Below are positions 15,461 through 23,774 of a stretch of DNA of 33,423 nt, in pieces. A program made the translations under genes and the position numbers. Location of the stretch: contig JADGHL010000048.1 of the NCBI GenBank assembly GCA_019686135.1, positions 1 through 33,423 on the forward strand, written 5' to 3'. The notes under the pieces were generated by a model. It saw nothing but the letters and a program-made list of their open reading frames with translations. It made no database searches and was not told the origin of the DNA. Every line of letters begins with the position of its first letter. Position 1 is the stretch's first letter. The stretch comes from Myxococcaceae bacterium. Lineage in GTDB: Bacteria; Myxococcota; Myxococcia; Myxococcales; Myxococcaceae.

Positions 15461-16426
15461 TCAGGGGCGGACCAGGGTTCGGAAGCCTGAGGGTCCGAGC
15501 TCCTTCAGGGTTCTCACTCTTGCGAGGTAGGTGCGGTAGTCCTTCGGGTGGAGGCGATCCGGCGGCAGCGTGCTGAGGTGGAAGTCTCGGATGCGTGAGG
15601 CGGTGTAACGGACGGCGCCGAAGAGCGCGGCCCGGTAGAGCGCATCGAGCTCGTTTTCGGCCAGGGGCCGCTGCTCCTCGTAGCCCTGCACCATCCCCAC
15701 ACAGAGGCCGGGCTGGTAGGTGCCATCGAAGCACCAGGCGTTCAGCGTGATAGCCAGGTCCACCACCAGCGCGTCCCGGCAGGCCATCTCGAAGTCGAAG
15801 ACCGCGCTCACCCGGTCGCCGATCCACTTCACGTTGTCCAGGAAGAGATCGGCGTGGATCACCCCGCGCGGCACCAGCGCTCCGAACGGCAGCGTGTCCT
15901 GCAACGCCCGGTCGAGCTCGTCCGCGACGTCGCGCAACGTGGGGTCGGGGTTCGTCCTCATGAGCTCGAGCCAGCCCCGGACCGTCTCGGGACCGTAGGG
16001 GTTAGGACGGTCCTCCGAGAAGGCGGCGCACACCCGGTGGAGCTTGCCGAGCACGCGCCCCACCGCCCGCGCGTGATCGACCTGCAGATCTGCGCGGGTG
16101 CGCTCCTCGCCCGTCAGCCAGTGGAAGACGCTCACCCGCCCGCCCTCCAACGGCAAAAACGGCCGGCCGTCCGCCGTTCGCACCAACACCGGCGCGGGAT
16201 AGGCGCTCGCGTGGAGGTGATCGAGCAGGCGCGCTTCGAACAGAAGGTCCGCCTCCGATCGCACGGTGGTGTGCCGGAGGAACCAGCGCCCGCGCGCCGT
16301 TTCGAGGCGGTAGTTCGTGTTGATGCTCCCCTGAGGGATGCCGTGCGCCTCCTTCAGATCGCCGAGCCCGAAGGCTTCGCAGGCGGCCTCGAGAGCCGGC
16401 CGGGTGAGCTGCGTGTAGACGGCCAC
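15461..16426 (-). CDS. thrB: Homoserine kinase, type II (APH fold)
   Basis: Phosphorylates L-homoserine with ATP in threonine synthesis; cytoplasmic. It belongs to the aminoglycoside-phosphotransferase-like (ThrB_alt) family, not the GHMP family of E. coli ThrB. The opening MAVYTQLT, the loop HGIPQGSINTNYRLE, the catalytic H191-A-D193 with N198 (HADLFLDN) and the metal-binding D211 in VFDFEMACRD all match. The start is GTG at 16426: AGGAGG lies exactly eight bases upstream, and the resulting N-terminus is the family's usual first residues. An ATG at 16450 would add eight unrelated residues. At 321 residues it has family length. It stands alone, with no other threonine genes nearby. It is convergent with the NTF2-like gene and divergent from the TPR gene. 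Confidence 0.9.
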   Translation of the reverse strand: MAVYTQLTRPALEAACEAFGLGDLKEAHGIPQGSINTNYRLETARGRWFLRHTTVRSEADLLFEARLLDHLHASAYPAPVLVRTADGRPFLPLEGGRVSVFHWLTGEERTRADLQVDHARAVGRVLGKLHRVCAAFSEDRPNPYGPETVRGWLELMRTNPDPTLRDVADELDRALQDTLPFGALVPRGVIHADLFLDNVKWIGDRVSAVFDFEMACRDALVVDLAITLNAWCFDGTYQPGLCVGMVQGYEEQRPLAENELDALYRAALFGAVRYTASRIRDFHLSTLPPDRLHPKDYRTYLARVRTLKELGPSGFRTLVRP

Positions 16427-16434
16427 GCGGACTG

Positions 16435-16440
16435 CCTCCT
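16435..16440 (-). promoter_or_regulatory. Ribosome binding site that fixes the thrB start
   Basis: A perfect AGGAGG on the minus strand, eight bases before the GTG at 16426. It lies inside the reading frame of the longer alternative start at 16450, which argues against that start. Confidence 0.8.
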
Positions 16441-16483
16441 GGTAGGACACGTAGGTGCGGCGATCGCGGACGACCTGGCGTCG

Positions 16484-16513
16484 TTGACAGCCTCCGAAGG
16501 CGGCAGTTATACC
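16484..16513 (+). promoter_or_regulatory. Sigma-70-type promoter for the TPR gene
   Basis: TTGACA (16484-16489) is a perfect -35 hexamer. After 18 bases comes TATACC (16508-16513); read with a 17-base spacer the -10 is TTATAC. The predicted leader is about 45 bases. It is the best promoter match I found in the window. Confidence 0.65.
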
Positions 16514-16565
16514 CGCCGCCCTCTTCTCCTCGATGTAACCCCCGAAAATTCAGAGGCTTCTACCC

Positions 16566-18158
16566 ATGGCAGTCGCCGAGACTCCGAACAACAACTCCGA
16601 CTGGAAAAAGCGTGAGAGCTTGGGCAGCGCGCTCTTGCAGATCGTGGTGGTGGGCGTGGTCCTCGCCGTCGCGGTCTACTTCTTCTACGCGCGCACCACG
16701 CGACGGAAGGAGATCGCCGACAAGCTGAAGGAGGCCAGGACCGTCGCACTGCGCGGCAACCCCGGCGACCTCGCCAAAGCGACGAAGCAGCTCGAGGAGA
16801 TTTTCGCGCTCGACTCGTCGGCGAAGGACGCGCTCGCGTTCGCCGCCAGCATCGAGACCGACCGGTGGCTCGTTCACGGGGTTTCGGGCGCGGAACAGAA
16901 GGCGAAGGACTACCTGGCCCGCGCGGAGTCCGAGGACTCGCGCACCGAGGACCGCTTCGGCACGAAGGTCCTGCACATGATCGCCGCGGGCAAGGCGAAG
17001 GAGGCCGCCGAGTACGCGGAGGATCTCCGCAAGAAGGGCGCCTCCTCCGCGAAGCTCTGGTACGGGATCGCCATGGCCTACGAGCGCCAGGGGAATGTCG
17101 CCCTGGCCCGGCCCGCGTTCCAGCAGGCCATCGAGAAGGCGTGGAAGAACCCCGCCTACTACGCCGGGTACGGTGAGGCGCTCCTGGATCAGGCCGAGTA
17201 CCGGATGGCGGTCGACATCCTCTCCAAGGGGCTCAACAACAACCCGGATCACCTCCTCAGCCGGATCGACCTCGCGCTCGCGCGGATCTACCGCGAGGAC
17301 CGGGTGAAGGACGCCGCGGACTCGCTCAAGGAGATCCTCGCGGCGACGGATGAGCTGACGCCGGGCCTCAAGGCGCGCGCGCTCGCGGCCAACGCCGAGC
17401 TCGCCAACTTCGAGCACCGCTTCGACGACGCCCTCAAGGCGGCCGACGAGGCGCTCGCCGTCAACCCGAACGAGCGCTACGCCCTCTTCGCCCGTGCGCG
17501 TGCGCTGGCCATGAAGAAGGACCCGGGCGCACTCGACGCGTTCAAGAAGGCGATCGCTCAGGACCCGATGGCCCCCGGCCCGTACATCACCGGCGCGAAG
17601 CTGCTGGCAGATGCCGGCAACTTCGACGGGGCGATCGCGCTGCTCGACGACTACGAGAAGGCCTACGCCAACGTCACCGTCACCCAGGCGGACGGGTCGG
17701 AGAAGAAGGCGCTCGATCGCGACGACCGTTACTGGGTCGCGCGCGGCGACACGCTGCGCGCGGCGGGCAAGCTGGACGACGCGATGGCCGCCTACGACAA
17801 GGCCATCGCCGTGGACAGCGTCAACCGCACCCGCGCGCACTACGCCAAGGGCGCGCTGCTCCTGGAGAAGAAGGACTACGACAAGGCGCTCGAGGAGCTG
17901 GACCTGGTCACGCCGGACGACGGCACTGGGCAGATCGCCGAAGCCTACGCCGCCAAGGGCCAGGTCCTCTTCGCCAAGAAGGACTTCGTCAACGGCTGCC
18001 AGAACTTCGCCTTCGCCCTCACCCGCATGAAGGCGCAACAGGTGGCCCGCGAGAAGATGAACGCGCTGCTCGAGTCCGTCTCGAAGGACCTCGTCGCCAA
18101 TGGCCAGCGCGCCATGGCCAAAGCGTGGGAGACGGAAGCCAAGCCACTCATCCAGTAG
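16566..18158 (+). CDS. Membrane-anchored TPR protein
   Basis: A 530-residue protein with a short charged N-terminus, one membrane helix (about residues 22-43, LLQIVVVGVVLAVAVYFFYA) and then TPR units to the end. Clear units include LWYGIAMAYERQGNVALARPAFQQA, YYAGYGEALLDQAEYRMAVDILSKG and YWVARGDTLRAAGKLDDAMAAYDKA. Several units carry the TPR Gly/Ala/Pro signature positions. Such a protein is likely a scaffold, with the TPR part in the periplasm if the charge rule holds; partners are unknown. It has its own sigma-70-like promoter (16484-16513), AGAGG nine bases before the ATG, and a strong intrinsic terminator after it, so it is a self-contained transcription unit. The stop codon lies inside a heptamer repeat. 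Confidence 0.83.
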   Translation: MAVAETPNNNSDWKKRESLGSALLQIVVVGVVLAVAVYFFYARTTRRKEIADKLKEARTVALRGNPGDLAKATKQLEEIFALDSSAKDALAFAASIETDRWLVHGVSGAEQKAKDYLARAESEDSRTEDRFGTKVLHMIAAGKAKEAAEYAEDLRKKGASSAKLWYGIAMAYERQGNVALARPAFQQAIEKAWKNPAYYAGYGEALLDQAEYRMAVDILSKGLNNNPDHLLSRIDLALARIYREDRVKDAADSLKEILAATDELTPGLKARALAANAELANFEHRFDDALKAADEALAVNPNERYALFARARALAMKKDPGALDAFKKAIAQDPMAPGPYITGAKLLADAGNFDGAIALLDDYEKAYANVTVTQADGSEKKALDRDDRYWVARGDTLRAAGKLDDAMAAYDKAIAVDSVNRTRAHYAKGALLLEKKDYDKALEELDLVTPDDGTGQIAEAYAAKGQVLFAKKDFVNGCQNFAFALTRMKAQQVAREKMNALLESVSKDLVANGQRAMAKAWETEAKPLIQ

Positions 18159-18182
18159 TGAGTGGTAGGTGGTGAGAAGTGA
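18155..18182 (+). repeat. Heptamer tandem repeat containing the TPR gene stop codon
   Basis: Four 7-bp units: GTAGTGA, GTGGTAG, GTGGTGA and GAAGTGA. The TAG stop of the TPR gene (18156-18158) is inside the first unit. The array is followed directly by the terminator hairpin. The unit type is the same as at 44-64 and 15401-15428. Confidence 0.65.
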
Positions 18183-18188
18183 GTGAGG

Positions 18189-18225
18189 CGCCCCGCACGG
18201 CTTTGCCGGCGGGGCGTTCGCTTTT
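18189..18225 (+). terminator. Intrinsic terminator of the TPR gene
   Basis: An 8-bp stem CGCCCCGC / GCGGGGCG (18189-18196 with 18209-18216) is extended, past a bulged A, by CGGC / GCCG (18198-18201 with 18205-18208) closing a TTT loop. The run TTCGCTTTTT (18217-18226) follows. This is a classic Rho-independent terminator for the plus strand. On the minus strand no T-run follows the hairpin. Confidence 0.85.
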
Positions 18226-19356
18226 TCAGGCGAGCACGCCGTCCCAGGCGAAGATGTGGGAGCCGGCGATCAGGCTCTTTTCGATCTGCAGCTCCGGCAC
18301 CTCTTCCAGCGTCCGGGTGGAGACGAAGGACACGGTCGCGGTCTGCCCGTGGCAGATGACGTAGTGCTGCCGGTCCAGCGTCTGCATCACGCCGCGCGCC
18401 TTGGGCTTGGCGTAGCTCTTCACGAACTTCTGGGTGGACAGGTCCCACACCGTCACGAGGTTGGCGTCCGGGTTCGTCACCATCACCCGCCGCGTGGGGT
18501 CGTGGATGGTCAGGCTCAGCGACTCGCCCGTCATCGCCCTCGTCACCTCCACGGGATCGACCAGCGTGGTCAGCTTCCCGTTCGGCGGCTTGATCGACAC
18601 GGCGCCGTGCTCGGTGTTGGGCAGACCATCCCGCGGGGCGGAGACCACCACCAACTCGCCCCGCGCCGAACGCTGCACGTGGCCGGCGTTGATCCGCGGA
18701 TCGGTGAAGACGTTCTTCTCCAGGAGCTGCCGCGTGGCGATGTCGATCACCGTCACGCACGGGGCATCTCCGTCCGGATACGCGCCGCCGCCGTTGGTCA
18801 CCACCAGCTGCTTGCCGTCCGGCGTCAGCAGGATGTCGTGCGGGTTCTCCCCGTAGGTGGGGAACTCGCCCATCGGCGCGAGCGTCCGGCCGTCCCACAC
18901 CGACACCAGTCCTTTCCGCGTGGCGAGGTGGTTCTCGGTGACGAACAGGAGCGTCCCGTCCTTCGAGAACACGCCGTGGCCGTAGAACGCCCGCTCGGGG
19001 GTGGTCTTCAGCGGCCGCATGAACTTCGCCGACTTCAGCTCTACCTCCGCCGCCCCCGGCCCCCGCTTCTCGAAGACGATCGCCCGGTTGGGGTTCCGCG
19101 GGTCGAGCGCGAACCCGTGGGCCAAAAACGTCAGGGGGATCGACCGGCGCTCGGTGGGCGCGTCGAGGTCGATCAGCGTGAGCGCGTGGACCATCTGCCG
19201 CGTGGTGGGATCCAGCCCCTTCAGCCCGCCCACCATCACGCCCTTCCGTCCACGCCGGACCGCCTTCTTCGCGGCCTCCGCGCTCTGCGGCAACAGCGCC
19301 ACCGCCGAGAGCGCGGCCATGCCGCTCAACAGGGTGCGTCGATCGAGGTGCGCCAT
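18226..19356 (-). CDS. Tat-exported beta-propeller protein, DUF1513-like
   Basis: A 376-residue protein with a twin-arginine-type signal (LDRRTLLSGMAALSAVALL), cleaved near AEA. The mature part is a repeated beta-strand pattern of propeller type. Stretches such as FLAHGFALDPRNPNRAIVFEKRGPGAAEV, YGHGVFSKDGTLLFVTEN, GENPHDILLTPDGKQLVVTNGG and GHVQRSARGELVVVSAPRD match DUF1513 proteins. In other bacteria DUF1513 genes often lie near imelysin/EfeO-type iron-uptake genes, but none is visible here, so a metal role is only a guess. The ATG at 19356 is preferred over an upstream in-frame start at 19395, because it puts the RR motif close to the N-terminus and has GGGG nearby. A role other than DUF1513 cannot be excluded, but the propeller call is safe. 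Confidence 0.78.
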   Translation of the reverse strand: MAHLDRRTLLSGMAALSAVALLPQSAEAAKKAVRRGRKGVMVGGLKGLDPTTRQMVHALTLIDLDAPTERRSIPLTFLAHGFALDPRNPNRAIVFEKRGPGAAEVELKSAKFMRPLKTTPERAFYGHGVFSKDGTLLFVTENHLATRKGLVSVWDGRTLAPMGEFPTYGENPHDILLTPDGKQLVVTNGGGAYPDGDAPCVTVIDIATRQLLEKNVFTDPRINAGHVQRSARGELVVVSAPRDGLPNTEHGAVSIKPPNGKLTTLVDPVEVTRAMTGESLSLTIHDPTRRVMVTNPDANLVTVWDLSTQKFVKSYAKPKARGVMQTLDRQHYVICHGQTATVSFVSTRTLEEVPELQIEKSLIAGSHIFAWDGVLA

Positions 19357-19447
19357 GACGGCCCCGATGTTCTCTCCAGTGGCCGATGAAACCAAGCGCA
19401 GGTGGGATGGCCCGCCCGCGGCCGGCCGGAAGGCGGCCGAATGTGGC

Positions 19448-19936
19448 TCAGAAGAGCTCTCCGGGCGGAATCGTGCGGTATCGCCCGGTCACGAAGCGCC
19501 ACTCCCCGTCCGCCTCCTTCTCCAGCGTACCCTCGAGCTCGTACGCCTCGATCCGCCCCTTCGAGGGGATCTCCTCGGGCCGGTCGGTCGGCGCGTCGGT
19601 GAAGATGAACTTCCCCGTGAAGGTGGCCTGATCGGGTGAGGTCACCTGCGGATCCATGCTCTTGATGAATACCCGGGTCCAGCGCCCGGTGACGAGCTGC
19701 GCCGCGAGCAGCCGCTTCAGGTCGTCCCGCGTCGCCACCTGCCCGCTGCCGCGGAACCGTTCGGAGATGTGGGACATGATCTCCGCGGTGTCCTTGCGCC
19801 GAACCGCGTCCGCCATCTGGATCACCTGATGCCGGATCCGGTCCTCGTCCGAGAGCTTCGGCTTGGGCCACAGGACCACCAGCGCAATCGCCGCGACGAT
19901 CAGCACCAGCAACGCGATGAGCTGGGAGCGCTTCAC
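19448..19936 (-). CDS. NTF2-like protein with N-terminal membrane anchor
   Basis: About 162 residues: a short basic start, one membrane helix (SQLIALLVLIVAAIALVVLW) and a periplasmic NTF2-like domain. The domain opens with an RHQVIQMADAVRRKDTAEIMSHISERF helix and then alternates strands (ATFTGKFIFTD, GEWRFVTGRYRTIPP). The function is unknown. The start is uncertain: GTG at 19936 gives MKRSQL..., a natural anchor, while TTG at 19954 would add six residues; neither has a ribosome site. It follows the cNMP gene by about 60 bases on the same strand and is probably in its operon. Confidence 0.65.
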   Translation of the reverse strand: MKRSQLIALLVLIVAAIALVVLWPKPKLSDEDRIRHQVIQMADAVRRKDTAEIMSHISERFRGSGQVATRDDLKRLLAAQLVTGRWTRVFIKSMDPQVTSPDQATFTGKFIFTDAPTDRPEEIPSKGRIEAYELEGTLEKEADGEWRFVTGRYRTIPPGELF

Positions 19937-19999
19937 GGCGAGCGGTCGTAACAACGCAGGAGCGGATGCGGAAGCCCGGGGCGCGCCCGCCGCCCGCTT

Positions 20000-21334
20000 C
20001 TAGACGGCCTCCGCTTCGGGTTCGACCACCAGCTCGTCGGCGTCGATGATCTCCGCCGGTCGCAACGCCTCACCGATTTGCTTGAGCCGCCGGCTGGAGA
20101 GCGACTCCAAATAGGTGCGGGTGTTGGGGTACTCGGAGAGGAGCGCGTCGAACGCGGCGCGGTCCAGAAATGCGCACGCGGTCTTGCGGGTGGCCTGCAC
20201 AGTGGCGGTGGCGCGCAACCCGGTGAGCAGCGAGATCTCCCCGGCCACGTCCCCTTCCCGGAGGATCCCCAAGGTCACCTTCCCGCCCGACGGGTCGTCC
20301 TTCTGCACCACCAGCTCGCCGGCCAGCACCACGAAGAGCCCCGGCGAGTGCTCGCCCTCGGACAGCGCCTTCTCCGCAGGCTGCAACGCCCGGAAGGTGA
20401 AACGGCTGAGGATCCGCGCGCGATCGGCTTCGGGGATCTGCTGGAACAGCGGGGACGTCGCCATCAGGTTGCGCGACATGCGCTGCTGGACGAACTCCGC
20501 CAGCACCTGCGGCACCGCGGGGTGGCTACGAGCCACCGCGTTGAGGACCTCCCGCTTGAGCTCGAAGACCTCGGTGTCCGCCACCGCGGTGACCATGGCG
20601 GTGGGCGGCGCCCCGGTGAGCATGGCGATCTCTCCGAAGATCGACCCGCCGCCGAGGAAGCCGAGCGTCTTCTGTTCGGCGTCCACCCGCCGGCTGACCT
20701 CGCACTTGCCGGCGACGATCATCCAGATCGCGTCGCCGCCCTCGCCCTCCCGCGAGATCGCGCTCTCCGCCTTCACCGTGCGGTAGCTCATCCGCTCCAC
20801 GAGATCGAGGAAGGGCTCGCGGTCCAGATCGGCGAACAAGGGCAGCGGCGGCCGCGCGTCCGGATCCGCGGCGCCGCCCGGGTCCGGAGCCGCCAGGACC
20901 TCGATGGCCTTGTCGCGCAGCTCCTCGCCGGAGAGCGCCATCAGATCGTCCTCCACCTTGCCGTCGTACAAGGCCTCCGGCGGCAAGGGCGGCGGCACCT
21001 GCGCGCGGCCGGGCACGTTCCGCGCGGCGCGCGCGTGGATCCGCAACAGCGTGTCCTTGAGGCGGCGCTCGGCGGGGGAGAGCTCCAGCGCGAGCTTGAT
21101 CGACGCGATCGCGCTGAGGAGGTAGTCGCGGCGCAACAGGCCTTCGGCGCAGGTGTGCAGCGCCGTCACCGCGCGCTCGTGCTCGCCCAGCTTCGCGAAG
21201 CACTGCGCCGCCAGCATGCGGGCGCGGTGATCGGCCGGGGCGCGCCGCACCGCTTCGGCGAACACGCCCAGGGCGCGCTCGAACTGCCCGTCCTCGAAGA
21301 GGTCGACCCCCAGCTCCCGGAGCGCTTGCGTCAT
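20000..21334 (-). CDS. TPR protein with two cyclic-nucleotide-binding domains
   Basis: A 444-residue cytoplasmic protein. Residues 1 to about 105 are TPR-like helices (LGVDLFEDGQFERALGVFAEA...). A Pro-rich linker follows, then two CRP-type beta-roll domains (about residues 165-290 and 295-420). The phosphate-binding cassettes differ: the first reads FGEIAMLTGAPPTAMV and lacks the Arg that contacts the cyclic phosphate; the second reads AGEISLLTGLRATATV and keeps it. Only the second domain is therefore a good cAMP/cGMP candidate. There is no helix-turn-helix, so it is not a CRP-type regulator. The ATG at 21334 has AGGAG seven bases upstream. It follows the FHA/TPR gene by 40 bases and is probably co-transcribed. 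Confidence 0.85.
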   Translation of the reverse strand: MTQALRELGVDLFEDGQFERALGVFAEAVRRAPADHRARMLAAQCFAKLGEHERAVTALHTCAEGLLRRDYLLSAIASIKLALELSPAERRLKDTLLRIHARAARNVPGRAQVPPPLPPEALYDGKVEDDLMALSGEELRDKAIEVLAAPDPGGAADPDARPPLPLFADLDREPFLDLVERMSYRTVKAESAISREGEGGDAIWMIVAGKCEVSRRVDAEQKTLGFLGGGSIFGEIAMLTGAPPTAMVTAVADTEVFELKREVLNAVARSHPAVPQVLAEFVQQRMSRNLMATSPLFQQIPEADRARILSRFTFRALQPAEKALSEGEHSPGLFVVLAGELVVQKDDPSGGKVTLGILREGDVAGEISLLTGLRATATVQATRKTACAFLDRAAFDALLSEYPNTRTYLESLSSRRLKQIGEALRPAEIIDADELVVEPEAEAV

Positions 21335-21373
21335 CGGTTCTCTCCTCCCGGTGTCATCCTACGCGGGCCCCCT

Positions 21374-23677
21374 TCATTGCCCGAGGCGCTCCAGCTGCGA
21401 CTTCGCCTTCTCCCAGGTGGGGCTGTCCGTCGGGAGCGCATCCATCACGGCGCGGAACTTCGCGGCGGCTTCGCGCGGCTCGCGGTCGCGGATCATGTAG
21501 CCCTCGAGGTAGAGCTGTTCGGCCTTCTCGGCGACGGTGTCCAGCCCGCGCTGCGCGCGCGTCTCTCCGGGGTTGAGCTGGAGCGCGAGCCGGAACGAAT
21601 TGCGCGCGCTGCCGAGATCGTTGCGCTGCAGCGCCGCCTTGCCCGCCGCCAGCGCGGCCCCGGCCAGCTGTTCGTCGATGATCGCCCCGAGCGCGCCTTC
21701 GAAGCCGATCTTCGCGTACAGCTCGCGGGCGCGCATGAGCGGCCGCGCCGCGGACTCCAGCGCGCCCTGCCGGTACTTGCGCTGCCCCTCGTCGAGGTAC
21801 CGGCCGAACTGGGGCATCCACTTCTTCAGATCGCGCGCGCGCCGGCGGATCTCCTCATCTCCGGGGTGGAGCGCCACCACGCGATCGCACTCCAGCGCCG
21901 CGCGGGCGTACTCCCCCTGATTGAACTTCCGCGCCACGCCCATGAAGGCGTCTTCGATGTACGCCTGACGCTTCGCCTTCGCGCGCCGCGCCGCCGCGGC
22001 CGCGGCCGCCTTCGCGTCTTTTGCCTCGGCCTCCTTCTGTGCCTCGACCTGCGCCTTCACCTCCTCCAGCCGCGGGCGGAGCTCCTCTGCCATACGCGGC
22101 GGGAGCTTCGCGAGGATCGCCTCTGCCGTCTCCACGTCCTGCGCGTCCAGCGCCTCTTCCGCCTTCTTGCGGCCGTAAGCGTTCTCCGCGGCGTCGAGCT
22201 CCTCGGCGAGCGCCTTGCGCCGGGCCTCGTTGATGACCACCGCGCTGGGCGCCGCCTTCAGCTTCTCCCGCGCCTCGTCGAACGCGTTCTGGGCGATCAA
22301 CGCCCGCACCTCCGCGAACGCCTTCTGCGCCTCGAGCTCCTTCTGCGCGGCGGCGGCCATCCCGGTGCTGTCCACTCCCGGCTCGAGCCGCTCGGCTTCA
22401 GCGATCAGCGCCAACGCCTGCTCGAACTTTTCCTCGCGGAGCGCGTTACGCGCCTCCTGGAGCTTCGCCGCGGCGCGGGGAGCGTTCGGGTCCGGCGGCG
22501 GAGGAGGCGGCTTCGACGGCACCAGCGCGAAGACAAGAAGGACCATCAGCCCCAACGCCCCGGCGCCCAGAGCGATCGCCAGCTTCTGCTTCGGCGTGAG
22601 CGCGGCGATCGCACTGCGCCCGCCCCGGATGGGCCGTCGGCGCGCGATCGCCGGAGGGACGTGGGTGTTGGTGCGGTCGGCCTCCTCGTCTCCGAGCGCC
22701 TTCTTCCGGCGCGCCCGCGGCTTCGCCTTCGGGGCGTCTTCGTCGGCCGCGTCCTCTTCCTCGCCCGACTCCTCATCAGCCTCCTCGTCCGCGGGTGCCT
22801 CGTCGTCGCCATCGCCCACGTCCGCCGGCGCCTCCTCCGACTCCGCAGCCGCCCCGTCCTCCTCCGCCCCGGGCGCGTCCTCCTCCCCGGCCTCGGCGGC
22901 TTTGGCGGCGGCCGCCTCTTCCGCCTCCTTCTTCTTCCGGGCGGAAAGCTCGTCGACGAACCGGAACCGCGTCTGGCCGATGGCGATCTCGTCCCCATCC
23001 TGGAGCAGCTTCTCGTTCACCCGCTGGCCGTTGACCCGCGTCCCGTTGCCGCTGCCCAGATCGCGCAGCATCACGCCGCGGTCGCTGACCACGAGCTCGA
23101 GGTGACGCCGAGACACCGAGTTGTCGGTGAGCTTGAAGTCGCACCCCTCGGTGCGTCCCACGACCATGCGCACGCCGCGAAAGCGCTTCGTGCGCCCTTG
23201 ATCCGGGCCAGAGAGGACCTCGAGGTGGATCGGCGGGCCCGCCCGGGTGGCGTTCGGGTCATCGTCGTCCTCGTCCTCTTCGTCTTCGAGCAACGCCGCG
23301 GGTGCGATGCGCGTCACCTCGGCGGGACGGGGCACCGCGCGCAGCTCGTCGGTGGGCGAGCGCGGCTCGTAGTAGACGCCGTCCTCGTCGGGGAACGGGT
23401 CGTTCTCGCCGTAGATGTCCTCCTCGAGATCATCCCCGTCCACCGCCGGGTAGTCGGAGCCGGTCTGGTACTCCGCGGCGGCCTCGTCGGCGGACTCCTC
23501 GAACGGGGTGTGGAGAATGGTGCGTTCGGGCTCGCCGGGGTCGGGAATCCCTGCCGGGTCCGGGCCCACGTACGGCGAGCCACCAGGCGGCCGGGGACCG
23601 TGCGGTTCCACAGCCCTGCCGCCACGCATGGCGCCGGGGTTCGAGGCGCGCGAGGAGAGTGGTTTTCGAGGAGGCAT
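21374..23677 (-). CDS. FHA-domain / transmembrane / TPR fusion protein
   Basis: About 767 residues in order: a disordered acidic N-terminus (to about 150), an FHA domain (about 151-241), an Ala/Glu/Asp-rich linker, one membrane helix (about 365-386) followed by a Pro run, and a long alpha-helical TPR-like region to the end. The FHA core is intact: G-R at 174-175, SRRH at 189-192 and GSGNGT at 208-213, so it should bind phosphothreonine peptides. Topology suggests FHA in the cytoplasm and TPRs in the periplasm, a way to carry kinase signals across the membrane. The start is uncertain: ATG at 23677 is chosen because a weak promoter (TTCCTG, 17 bases, TACACT) lies just upstream; GTG at 23719 or ATG at 23629 is possible. 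The cNMP gene follows. Confidence 0.83.
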   Translation of the reverse strand: MPPRKPLSSRASNPGAMRGGRAVEPHGPRPPGGSPYVGPDPAGIPDPGEPERTILHTPFEESADEAAAEYQTGSDYPAVDGDDLEEDIYGENDPFPDEDGVYYEPRSPTDELRAVPRPAEVTRIAPAALLEDEEDEDDDDPNATRAGPPIHLEVLSGPDQGRTKRFRGVRMVVGRTEGCDFKLTDNSVSRRHLELVVSDRGVMLRDLGSGNGTRVNGQRVNEKLLQDGDEIAIGQTRFRFVDELSARKKKEAEEAAAAKAAEAGEEDAPGAEEDGAAAESEEAPADVGDGDDEAPADEEADEESGEEEDAADEDAPKAKPRARRKKALGDEEADRTNTHVPPAIARRRPIRGGRSAIAALTPKQKLAIALGAGALGLMVLLVFALVPSKPPPPPPDPNAPRAAAKLQEARNALREEKFEQALALIAEAERLEPGVDSTGMAAAAQKELEAQKAFAEVRALIAQNAFDEAREKLKAAPSAVVINEARRKALAEELDAAENAYGRKKAEEALDAQDVETAEAILAKLPPRMAEELRPRLEEVKAQVEAQKEAEAKDAKAAAAAAARRAKAKRQAYIEDAFMGVARKFNQGEYARAALECDRVVALHPGDEEIRRRARDLKKWMPQFGRYLDEGQRKYRQGALESAARPLMRARELYAKIGFEGALGAIIDEQLAGAALAAGKAALQRNDLGSARNSFRLALQLNPGETRAQRGLDTVAEKAEQLYLEGYMIRDREPREAAAKFRAVMDALPTDSPTWEKAKSQLERLGQ

Positions 23678-23762
23678 TCGGGCGGGTGAACGGTGAGTGT
23701 AGACGGTGCCACTGCCCACAGGAAGCAGGCGCGTCGTTCCGGCTGTTCTGATGTGAAGTTGC

Positions 23763-23768
23763 TATAGG
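23763..23768 (+). promoter_or_regulatory. Candidate -10 element placing the tldD start at the ATG
   Basis: TATAGG preceded by TGC resembles an extended -10 (TGnTATAnn). The expected transcript start is about seven bases downstream, at the tldD ATG itself (23775). No good -35 is visible. Confidence 0.35.
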
Positions 23769-23774
23769 TGCCCC

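Noticed and set aside
20078-23689. 1203-codon plus-strand open frame antisense to the cNMP and FHA/TPR genes
   Set aside because: Shadow of GC-rich minus-strand genes with intact cNMP and FHA motifs; the composition is not protein-like.
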